From assembly GCA_964540755.1 (NCBI GenBank), contig CAZIOB010000045.1, positions 115,755 through 179,754 of the forward strand: DNA of 64,000 nt, in the 5' to 3' direction. Position 1 is the stretch's first letter. Every line of letters begins with the position of its first letter. This stretch comes from JAAYJR01 sp964540755. Lineage in GTDB: Bacteria > Bacteroidota > Bacteroidia > Bacteroidales > Prolixibacteraceae. The notes beneath the pieces are model-generated. The model was not told the origin of the DNA and ran no database searches. It saw only the letters and a program-made list of their open reading frames with translations. This document shows, in pieces, positions 42,840-50,678 of this stretch. The translations under genes and the position numbers were made by a program.

Positions 42840-44774
42840 ATGGGAAAAATTATTGGAATAGACTTAGGAACCACCAATTCATGTGTGTCAGTAATGGAAG
42901 CTAATGAGCCTGTTGTTATCCCCAATAGTGAGGGGAAGCGAACAACTCCCTCCATTGTTGCTTTTGTTGAAAACGGGGAGCGCAAGGTAGGAGATCCCGC
43001 AAAACGGCAGGCAATTACTAATCCGACTAAAACTGTTTATTCTATAAAACGTTTTATGGGAGAAACATTCGACAGGGTTACAAAAGAAGTTGAGCGTGTT
43101 CCATTTAAAGTTGTGAAAGGTGATAATAATACCCCGCGGGTTCAAATTGACGACCGTAATTATTCTCCACAGGAGATATCAGCAATGATTTTGCAGAAAA
43201 TGAAAAAAACTGCTGAAGATCACCTGGGACAAGAGGTTACGGAAGCTGTCATCACTGTGCCTGCTTATTTTAGTGATTCACAAAGGCAGGCAACAAAAGA
43301 GGCAGGAGAAATTGCCGGTTTGAAAGTCAGGAGGATCATTAACGAACCTACGGCTGCTTCTCTTGCGTATGGACTTGATAAGATGGACAAGGACATGAAG
43401 ATTGCAGTCTTTGATTTGGGCGGAGGTACTTTTGATATTTCAATCCTGGAACTCGGCGATGGAGTTTTTGAGGTTAAGTCCACCGATGGCGACACTCATC
43501 TTGGTGGTGATGACTTTGATCAAATGATAATCGACTGGTTGGCAGAAGAGTTTAAAAAAGATGAGGGTGTTGACCTTAAACGTGATCCAATGGCGCTGCA
43601 AAGGCTCAAAGAAGCTGCCGAAAAAGCCAAGATCGAGCTTTCAAGTTCATCGCAGACAGAAATTAACCTGCCATATATCATGCCGGTTGACGGTATTCCG
43701 AAACACCTTGTTAAAACTCTTACACGGTCGAAATTTGAACAGCTGACCGACTCACTGATCAATTCCACTATTGAGCCTTGTCGCAAGGCGCTTAAGAACG
43801 CGGGATTAAATGCAAGTGATATCGATGAGGTAATACTTGTAGGAGGATCAACACGTATTCCTGCCATACAGGAGAAAGTGAAGAATTTCTTCGGTAAGAA
43901 TCCGTCCAAAGGAGTTAATCCTGATGAAGTCGTTGCTGTTGGTGCAGCCATACAGGGAGGTGTGTTGTCGGGTGAGGTAAAGGATGTTTTATTGCTTGAT
44001 GTGACTCCTTTGTCTTTAGGTATTGAAACCATGGGAGGAGTTATGACCAGACTTATTGAAGCTAATACCACCATCCCTACCAAAAAGTCAGAGACTTTCA
44101 CTACAGCTGCTGATAATCAGCCGTCTGTTGAAATTCATGTTCTTCAGGGAGAACGGCCAATGGCAGCTGGAAATAAAACAATTGGAAGATTCCATCTCGA
44201 CGGAATACCTCCGGCTCCGCGTGGTGTGCCCCAGATAGAGGTGACTTTTGACATAGATGCCAATGGTATATTGCATGTTAATGCAAAAGATAAAGCTACA
44301 GGGAAATCTCAGTCAATACGCATTGAAGCCTCTTCCGGTTTATCGGAAGATGAAATCAAAAGAATGAAACAGGAAGCTGAAGCCAATGCAGAGGCTGATA
44401 AGCAGGCAAAAGAAAAAGCTGATAAGCTTAACCATGCCGATAGCCTGATCTTCCAGACCGAGAAACAGTTGAAAGATTATGGAGATAAGATACCTGCAGA
44501 TAAGAAGAAGCCTATTGAAGATGCATTGGCTAAATTAAAAGAGGCACATAAAAATCAGGATCTGCCGGCAATAGATACTGCCATGAATGAACTCAATACA
44601 GTCTTTTCTGCAGCATCACAGGAGATGTATAATGCTGCCCAGGCGCAGTCTGGCCAGCAGCAGGGACCTGACCATGGACAGAAACAGGAAGGTAGCTCCT
44701 CCGGTAGCTCAGAAGGCAGCGGATCCAAAGATGACGGGGAGGTTACCGATGTAGATTTTGAGGAAGTAAAATAA
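42840..44774 (+). CDS. dnaK: molecular chaperone DnaK (Hsp70)
   Basis: ATP-dependent folding chaperone. The start is 42840 (MGKIIGIDLGTTNSCVSVME); upstream in-frame codons would add a non-conserved extension. The 644 residues include the ATPase domain with GIDLGTTNSC, AVFDLGGGTFDIS and ILVGGSTRIPAIQ, the substrate-binding domain (about 390-510) and a lid, ending in a Gly/Ser/Gln-rich tail and the acidic VTDVDFEEVK that matches the EEVD-like end. dnaJ and grpE are not in the window. A terminator follows at 44905-44927. Confidence 0.98.
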   Translation: MGKIIGIDLGTTNSCVSVMEANEPVVIPNSEGKRTTPSIVAFVENGERKVGDPAKRQAITNPTKTVYSIKRFMGETFDRVTKEVERVPFKVVKGDNNTPRVQIDDRNYSPQEISAMILQKMKKTAEDHLGQEVTEAVITVPAYFSDSQRQATKEAGEIAGLKVRRIINEPTAASLAYGLDKMDKDMKIAVFDLGGGTFDISILELGDGVFEVKSTDGDTHLGGDDFDQMIIDWLAEEFKKDEGVDLKRDPMALQRLKEAAEKAKIELSSSSQTEINLPYIMPVDGIPKHLVKTLTRSKFEQLTDSLINSTIEPCRKALKNAGLNASDIDEVILVGGSTRIPAIQEKVKNFFGKNPSKGVNPDEVVAVGAAIQGGVLSGEVKDVLLLDVTPLSLGIETMGGVMTRLIEANTTIPTKKSETFTTAADNQPSVEIHVLQGERPMAAGNKTIGRFHLDGIPPAPRGVPQIEVTFDIDANGILHVNAKDKATGKSQSIRIEASSGLSEDEIKRMKQEAEANAEADKQAKEKADKLNHADSLIFQTEKQLKDYGDKIPADKKKPIEDALAKLKEAHKNQDLPAIDTAMNELNTVFSAASQEMYNAAQAQSGQQQGPDHGQKQEGSSSGSSEGSGSKDDGEVTDVDFEEVK

Positions 44775-44904
44775 TATATACGAGTTTGCCTGGAAAACGA
44801 AACAGTGCCGGATTATCCAATAGCCGGCTGCATGTTTATAAAGATGTTTGAAGGTAAGGAGAATGTCATTTGCCGGGTAAACCCGCCATTTATTAAGAAT
44901 ATTG

Positions 44905-44927
44905 CCCCGCCTCACAGCGGGGTTTTT
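44905..44927 (+). terminator. rho-independent terminator after dnaK
   Basis: CCCCGC, a six-base loop (CTCACA), GCGGGG and five T. It lies 130 nt after the dnaK stop. This is a canonical intrinsic terminator and one of the two clear ones in the window. The rest of the 323-nt gap up to 45097 shows nothing else. Confidence 0.85.
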
Positions 44928-45097
44928 ACATGTGGAAAATATTTTCAGGTGATATATTAACAGAGGCATTCAGTTCCAGGATAAATTTATTTATTCTTCT
45001 GTTAAGCATAGGTTCCCCATTTTTCCCCTTAGATTTGACCTGTAACCCGGAAATCAAAATAATTTAATGGATTTGCAGTTTATAAAGAAAAAAAATT

Positions 45098-45886
45098 ATG
45101 AGAAAAATTATTTTATTTATAATATTAATCTCTCCGCTGACAATATTATCCCAGGTAAACAGGATTGATTCCGGGGGACTACGTCAGGGAAAATGGCAGA
45201 AAAAGTATCCTGATGGTGGTTTGATATATGAAGGTGAGTTTAAAGATGGCAAGCCTGTTGGGGAGTGGACAAGATATCACGAAACAGGACAAGTTAAGGC
45301 AAAAATCAGGTACTCAGATAATTCAGATTCTGCTTATGTAAGACTATTTGATAAAAGAAGCAGCAAGATCGCTGAAGGATATTATATCAATGAGAAAAAA
45401 ACCGGCAAATGGACATATTATTCCAATGGCAAAGTTATTTCTGAGGAAAATTTTCTCAATGGAGAAAAAGATGGACTATCGCGGAATTTTTATCCTTCCG
45501 GTGAGATTTTGGATGAAACGGAATGGAGAAACGGAAAGAAAGAAGGTAAATACCAGGCTTATTTTAAAGGCGGGAAACCTTATATGCAGTGTAAATTCAG
45601 TAATGACAAGCGTAATGGGTTATGCCTGACACGATTCCGGAACGGGAGAGTGGAAATGGAAGCATATTATCTCGATAATCTGCGGGATGGGGAGTGGAAT
45701 TTCTATGATGAAAAGGGGGATCTTCTATATACTTTAAAATATGAAAAGGGAAAAATACTAAATAAGGATTTACGCGATAGTATTGATAATTTAGAAATGC
45801 AACAACTTGAAAAAAACAGACGAGCTATTCCCGATCCGGAGAAGTTTATGCAGAATCCTGCCGAATATATTATGAGACAACATTAA
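45098..45886 (+). CDS. YwqK/MORN-repeat secreted protein
   Basis: A 262-residue protein with a signal peptide (MRKIILFIILISPLTILSQ) and about seven MORN-like repeats, each of the form Y-x-x-G-x-(I/V)-x-E-(G/E)-x-(F/Y)-x-(D/N)-G-(K/E)-(K/R)-x-G-x-W, for example GLIYEGEFKDGKPVGEWTRY and VISEENFLNGEKDGL. Bacterial proteins of this type are often called YwqK-family antitoxin, a label that is not supported here by any toxin partner. The exported location follows from the signal peptide. Function unknown; possibly a surface scaffold. Confidence 0.82.
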   Translation: MRKIILFIILISPLTILSQVNRIDSGGLRQGKWQKKYPDGGLIYEGEFKDGKPVGEWTRYHETGQVKAKIRYSDNSDSAYVRLFDKRSSKIAEGYYINEKKTGKWTYYSNGKVISEENFLNGEKDGLSRNFYPSGEILDETEWRNGKKEGKYQAYFKGGKPYMQCKFSNDKRNGLCLTRFRNGRVEMEAYYLDNLRDGEWNFYDEKGDLLYTLKYEKGKILNKDLRDSIDNLEMQQLEKNRRAIPDPEKFMQNPAEYIMRQH

Positions 45887-46031
45887 AGGTAAATTGTTTA
45901 TCTTTTGTAAAGTCATTCATATATTGCTGTTAAGTCAGAATAATTTATTATTTTGTAGATCAATTTTAATATGAGCTTCTAATGGCCGTATAGCTCTGAA
46001 TTTTTTTGCACTTTTTATGATAACAAGTTAA

Positions 46032-46129
46032 AATGAATTTAGCATGATTTTAAAATTATCCGGGAGTGTTATTAAAGCTTATGCGAGTTCGATACTATAC
46101 CTTTGAAAATTAACAATTTTAATAGTATG
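46032..46129 (-). repeat. dispersed intergenic element, copy 8 (type A/B mix)
   Basis: On the minus strand it begins at 46129: CATACTATTAAAATTGTTAA, GGTATAGTATCGAACTCGCA, AAGCTTTAATAACACTCC, then AATTTTAAAAT and ATGCTAAATTCATT. The left end abuts the protease and supplies its ATG (46127-46129). On the plus strand the promoter-like box TACCTTTG is exact and lies about 25 nt before the ATG. The two halves differ: left and middle like copy 6, right side diverged. Confidence 0.85.
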
Positions 46130-47779
46130 AAAGGAATCTTATATACAGTAACAGGCATTATGATATTATTACAGACAACGATATCATGGTCTCAGTCTTA
46201 TTATTGGATTTCTTTTACGGATAAAGCCGGAACTCCATATTCACTGGCTTTTCCTGAAGATTATCTTTCGGAGCGTTCAATTGAACGCAGGGAAAGGCAG
46301 CATATCGCCATAGATTCCCTTGATCTGCCTGTGAATCCATCTTATATAGAACAAGTATTAGCTTTGAATGCTATACTGGTTCACTCATCAAAATGGCTTA
46401 ACGGCATTACCGTAAGAACCGGAGATGAGAATTTTGCCGAAAAAGTATTACAGCTCGATTTTGTTAAAGAGGCAGAGCTGACAAAGCAACCAACTTATAC
46501 AAAAAGTGCTTCTGATAAATTTATTGATCCTCTGTCAGTGGGGAAATTACTGGAAATTGATACAGTACGGTATGGTTCCTCTGCCAGCCAGGTAAGTCAG
46601 CTTAACGGCCAGTATTTACATAATCAGGGCTTTAAAGGCCAGAATATGCATATTGCAGTTTTGGATGCAGGATTTTATAAAGCTGATCAGTATCCGGCTT
46701 TTGACAGTCTATGGTATGACGGCCGTGTTTTGGGTACCAAGGATTTCGTAAATCCTTTTATGAATATTTATGATGGCCATTATCATGGTATGAGTGTTCT
46801 TTCCATAATGGCCGGAAATAATCCCGGTGAGTTGATCGGAACAGCCCCGAAAGCTTCATACTGGCTTATAAGAACGGAGGACATCAGTTCAGAATATTTA
46901 ATTGAAGAGGACAATTGGATTGCAGGAGCTGAATTTGCTGATAGTGTGGGTTGTGATATAATAAATTCCTCATTAGGATATTTTATTTTCGACGATTCTA
47001 CCATGAACCACATATACTCTGAAATGGACGGCCATACCGCCAGGGTCACAAGAGGCGCTAATATTGCTATGTCCCGTGGTATTTTGGTCTTTGCGAGTGC
47101 AGGAAATGAAGGCAATAAGGATGATGAATGGAAATATATTATTGCACCCTCCGACGGTGATAGTGTTATAGGTGTAGGAGCTGTTAACAAAGAAGGGGTT
47201 ACAGCACCATTCACTTCATATGGCCCGTCGTCTGACGGAGATGTTAAGCCAAATGTATCTGCTATGGGATGGAACACTGTTATCCAAAGGAGCAACGGAA
47301 CCTTTGGTACTGGGAACGGTACATCATATTCATCACCGGTGATAGCGGGGACTGCTGCATGTCTTTGGCAGGCTAACCCTTTTGCCACTGCTTACCAGGT
47401 AAAGGAAGCCTTGGAAAAAAGTGCGCATCTTTATAATAATCCCGATTCGCTACTGGGTTATGGAATTCCCGATATGATGATAGCTGACCAGATATTAAAG
47501 GCTACGGTTATTGATCAATGGGAGGACCATGCTGAATGGCTGTTATACCCAAATCCTGCCAGTGATTACATAATCCTTCAAAAACATAATAAGGCAGATT
47601 TTGGCTCTGTTCAACTTACCTTTTATTCAATTGACGGTAAGATACTCAGACAGGAAACAAGGCCTGATGCATCAAAAATTATTTTACGTAATCTTAGTTC
47701 CTTAAAACAAGGAATGTTATTTTTACAAATATGTTCAGATGATTTAACAGAAACTAAAAAAATAAGAAAAATCCCCTGA
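46127..47779 (+). CDS. subtilisin-like (S8) serine protease with type IX secretion tail
   Basis: A 550-residue secreted protease. I start at 46127 (MKGILYTVTGIMILLQTTISWSQ, signal peptide). A start 24 nt upstream adds KINNFNS encoded by repeat copy 8. The triad is Asp180 (AVLDAGFY), His220 (HYHGMSVL) and Ser400 (GTSYSSPVIAG). Residues ~25-120 look like the propeptide-type inhibitor domain. The C-terminus WLLYPNPASDYIILQ, then ILRNLSSLKQGMLFLQIC, is a type A sorting domain of the type IX system, so the protein is expected at the cell surface or outside. xseA follows after 4 nt. Confidence 0.92.
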   Translation: MKGILYTVTGIMILLQTTISWSQSYYWISFTDKAGTPYSLAFPEDYLSERSIERRERQHIAIDSLDLPVNPSYIEQVLALNAILVHSSKWLNGITVRTGDENFAEKVLQLDFVKEAELTKQPTYTKSASDKFIDPLSVGKLLEIDTVRYGSSASQVSQLNGQYLHNQGFKGQNMHIAVLDAGFYKADQYPAFDSLWYDGRVLGTKDFVNPFMNIYDGHYHGMSVLSIMAGNNPGELIGTAPKASYWLIRTEDISSEYLIEEDNWIAGAEFADSVGCDIINSSLGYFIFDDSTMNHIYSEMDGHTARVTRGANIAMSRGILVFASAGNEGNKDDEWKYIIAPSDGDSVIGVGAVNKEGVTAPFTSYGPSSDGDVKPNVSAMGWNTVIQRSNGTFGTGNGTSYSSPVIAGTAACLWQANPFATAYQVKEALEKSAHLYNNPDSLLGYGIPDMMIADQILKATVIDQWEDHAEWLLYPNPASDYIILQKHNKADFGSVQLTFYSIDGKILRQETRPDASKIILRNLSSLKQGMLFLQICSDDLTETKKIRKIP

Positions 47780-47783
47780 ATAA

Positions 47784-49214
47784 ATGGACAATAAGTTTAC
47801 TCTTTTTGAACTTAACAAAAAGATCAAAGATGCATTGACCAATGAGTTACCCGGGACTGTCTGGGTAAAAGCCGAGATCAGTGAAATGAAGGAAAACCGT
47901 AGCGGCCATTGCTACCTTGAACTGGTTGAAAGGGAGGGCAATCAGACTATAGCCCGGGCCAGGGCAATAATCTGGTCATACACTTATCGTATGCTTAAAC
48001 CATATTTTGAATCTGCTACAGGCAGACTTTTCACCGAGGGTTTGAAAATAATGGTGCTGGTGACTGTAGAATTTCATCCTGTCTATGGTTTAAGCCTTAA
48101 TATCAGCGATATTGAACCTGCATATACAGTCGGTGATATAGCCCTTCAGCGTAAAGAGATTATCGACCGGCTTAAAGCTGAAAATGTGTTTAACATGAAT
48201 AAGGAAGTGCCGCTTCCTCTTGTGCCGCAAAAAATTGCAGTAATATCCTCAAAGACGGCTGCCGGCTATCAGGATTTTATCAGTCACCTTGAGAATAATC
48301 CGGCCGGTTATAAATTCAGGATTACTCTTTTTGAGGCCTATATGCAGGGAGAAGAAGCTGCAGGTTCCGTAATTCATGCCCTTGAGGAAATATTTAAATA
48401 TGAAGAATTTTTTGATGCAGTGGCAATTATACGTGGTGGCGGAGCTGCTGCTGATCTGGGCTGTTTCGACAATTATGAACTGGCACTTAATGTTACCCAG
48501 TTTCCTTTACCTGTAATTACGGGGATAGGGCATGAAAAAGATGATACTATTCTTGATATGGTTGCTCATACGCGACTTAAAACTCCAACGGCCGTGGCAG
48601 AATTTTTTATCGCCGGGGCGGACAGGTTTTATGATAAACTTATGGAATTGAAAGAGAGAATGAGAAATATAACAGATATTGCCCTGGATTCCCGCTACTC
48701 TAATTTAAATTCTTACGTTAATGACCTGTATAATTTTGTGTTCAGGTTTATCGGTTATAAAAATGATTACCTGCTAAGGAAAAGTAATAAACTGCAAAGT
48801 GAGATTAAGCAGTTTTCTTTTAATAAAAATTATTCCCTTATTAATATGAAACACAGACTTCACTCTGCAGTTTCAGCTTTGTCATCGGAATATAAAACTA
48901 TGCTTACGCGTAAAAGGGATAGATTAACAGGAACAGTGAAAGAATATATAGTAAAGAAGCATACATTTTGCAGTGAGTTTGCAGAAGATCTGAATCAGAA
49001 CACTAAACGATTTATAGCAAAAGAGAATGAAAGAATAAATGCAAATGAAAGATCTGTCAGGCTTCTTAATCCTGCCAATGTCCTGAAAAGAGGATATACT
49101 ATAACTATTTCCGGTAACAAAATCGTAAAATCAGCTAAACAGCTTCATATTGAAGATGAAATAGAGACTCGTTTTTCAGATGGTAAAGTAAAAAGTAAAA
49201 TTATAAAAAACTAA
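47784..49214 (+). CDS. xseA: exodeoxyribonuclease VII large subunit
   Basis: Degrades single-stranded DNA to oligonucleotides in a complex with several small subunits. The 476 residues hold the N-terminal OB-fold (TLFELNKKIKDALTNELPGTVWVKAEISE), the catalytic core IAVISSKTAAGYQDF, AIIRGGGAAADLGCFDNYEL and TGIGHEKDDTILD, and a long C-terminal coiled region (about 280-430) that binds XseB. xseB lies 4 nt downstream, so the two subunits are co-expressed. Length is normal. Confidence 0.96.
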   Translation: MDNKFTLFELNKKIKDALTNELPGTVWVKAEISEMKENRSGHCYLELVEREGNQTIARARAIIWSYTYRMLKPYFESATGRLFTEGLKIMVLVTVEFHPVYGLSLNISDIEPAYTVGDIALQRKEIIDRLKAENVFNMNKEVPLPLVPQKIAVISSKTAAGYQDFISHLENNPAGYKFRITLFEAYMQGEEAAGSVIHALEEIFKYEEFFDAVAIIRGGGAAADLGCFDNYELALNVTQFPLPVITGIGHEKDDTILDMVAHTRLKTPTAVAEFFIAGADRFYDKLMELKERMRNITDIALDSRYSNLNSYVNDLYNFVFRFIGYKNDYLLRKSNKLQSEIKQFSFNKNYSLINMKHRLHSAVSALSSEYKTMLTRKRDRLTGTVKEYIVKKHTFCSEFAEDLNQNTKRFIAKENERINANERSVRLLNPANVLKRGYTITISGNKIVKSAKQLHIEDEIETRFSDGKVKSKIIKN

Positions 49215-49218
49215 AAGA

Positions 49219-49419
49219 ATGGAAAAAGTAAAAATAACATACAAGGAAGCCGTAGCCGAGATAGAGGAAATTCTAGAAAAAATTGAAAATGAAGAATTAG
49301 ATGTCGATGAACTGGCTGAAAAAGTTAAGAGGGTGTCTGTCCTTCTTAAAATCTGTAAAGATAAACTGGTCAAAACAAATGAGCAGGTAGAACAAATTTT
49401 AAAAGATATGGAGGAATAA
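49219..49419 (+). CDS. xseB: exodeoxyribonuclease VII small subunit
   Basis: A 66-residue helical protein: YKEAVAEIEEILEKIENEEL and DELAEKVKRVSVLLKICKDKL match XseB, which decorates the XseA coiled coil. It starts 4 nt after the xseA stop, in the usual gene order. After it, ATAACCGG and CCGGTTAT (49417-49466) could pair across a ~36-nt loop; no clear terminator is seen. Confidence 0.93.
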   Translation: MEKVKITYKEAVAEIEEILEKIENEELDVDELAEKVKRVSVLLKICKDKLVKTNEQVEQILKDMEE

Positions 49420-49548
49420 CCGGTTTTTTTTACAAAAAAATAGACCATATTTGTAGTCCGGTTATGGTGATCATTTTTTTGAAATAAACCAGTAAAGGTT
49501 TAATGATAATTGATCATCGGCCGTTATAGCTCTAATAAAAACAAATGA

Positions 49549-50676
49549 ATGTATTTTTTAGACGGTGACCGTATTTATATAAAACCTTATAATAACAGAG
49601 CATCAATTGGAGAGCAGTTAAATGACTGTATAGGACAATTGGGTCAGATTAACGGGCGGAAGAAGATTTTTAAGCTAAATTTCTTCGCAGATACATCTTC
49701 TGACAAATCATATGATGACTTACGGGCCAAAATAACTAAATTGGTTTTGTCTCATTTTACCACCCCTGTTATCACCAGTGTCATTGCCCAACCGCCACTT
49801 ACATGCAAAGTTCTTGTTGAGGCATTCTATTATGATGCTTATCTTTGGGATTCATTGTTCATCCCGCGGGAGAAAGGTATGGTTATGCATTTCAGGCATG
49901 AGGGTGCGGAAATATTGATCGGTAATGTACAAGATGCTTCACATAAGAGTTGCCGGGAAAATGCGGAAGCCGCTTTTACGGCATTCGGGGACATTCTTGA
50001 CAATGCCGGGTTCCCTGTTAATTCAATAATAAGGCAGTGGAATTATGTAGAGGATATTTTGGGGTATGATGGCGAAAATCAACGTTACCAGGAATTTAAC
50101 AACGTTCGGTCTAATTTTTATGCAGATAATTTTATAAATACTGGTTACCCGGCTGCTACAGGAATAGGTATGAACCGTGGCGGAGTTATGATAGAGTTCA
50201 TTGCAATCAGTTCCCGTCAGGTAAAGACCATGCCGCTGGATAATCCGGGACAGATCCCGGCTCATGATTACAGTGACAAGGTTTTAGCCGGGGATGGATT
50301 TGCTGAGAAAAAAACACCAAAATTTGAGCGTGCCCGGTACCTGGAGTTATTCGGGAAAAAAATGGTACTGATTTCAGGGACTGCTTCTATCAGAGGCGAA
50401 AAAACGGTAGGGATTGATGATCCTGCGGAACAGACCAGGGTAACTATTGAAAATATTAAACGGTTGTATTCACCTTCAGTATTGTCAAAAATCCCGGTTG
50501 ACAATAAGGTGCCTAAATATGGCCATGCAAGGGTATATGTGAAAAACCGTAAAGATTACGCAGCTATAAAAAAGACATTCAGGCGCTATTTCGGTGATAT
50601 GCCCGTAGTTTATATCATAGCTGATATCTGCCGTGATGACTTACTGGTAGAAATTGAAGGCAAAGTTATTTTGTAA
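49549..50676 (+). CDS. chorismatase-like protein (FkbO/Hyg5/XanB2 family)
   Basis: Family members act on chorismate: FkbO makes dihydroxycyclohexadiene carboxylate, while XanB2 and Hyg5 make hydroxybenzoates. The 375-residue protein has the YjgF-like core seen twice in this family. The hallmark C-terminal segment is MVLISGTASIRGEKTVGIDD, followed by AEQTRVTIENIKRL, near residues 275-305. Upstream, AATGIGMNRGGVMIEFIAIS matches the first repeat. No polyene or polyketide genes are nearby. XanB2-like use in aryl-polyene pigment synthesis would be plausible, but it is an inference. It converges with the TonB receptor (2 nt between stops). Confidence 0.7.
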   Translation: MYFLDGDRIYIKPYNNRASIGEQLNDCIGQLGQINGRKKIFKLNFFADTSSDKSYDDLRAKITKLVLSHFTTPVITSVIAQPPLTCKVLVEAFYYDAYLWDSLFIPREKGMVMHFRHEGAEILIGNVQDASHKSCRENAEAAFTAFGDILDNAGFPVNSIIRQWNYVEDILGYDGENQRYQEFNNVRSNFYADNFINTGYPAATGIGMNRGGVMIEFIAISSRQVKTMPLDNPGQIPAHDYSDKVLAGDGFAEKKTPKFERARYLELFGKKMVLISGTASIRGEKTVGIDDPAEQTRVTIENIKRLYSPSVLSKIPVDNKVPKYGHARVYVKNRKDYAAIKKTFRRYFGDMPVVYIIADICRDDLLVEIEGKVIL

Positions 50677-50678
50677 TT

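Noticed and set aside
43520..44101. 193-codon antisense frame inside dnaK
   Set aside because: Long antisense frames are common opposite dnaK because of its codon pattern. It has no start context and no family resemblance.
45098..45886. Toxin-antitoxin system from the YwqK label
   Set aside because: The label is a database naming habit. The protein has a signal peptide and MORN-like repeats and no toxin gene beside it.
46103..46126. Upstream start adding KINNFNS to the subtilase
   Set aside because: These residues are encoded by repeat copy 8, and the same NNFNSM appears before the unrelated lipoprotein at 25488. The signal peptide begins at the next Met.
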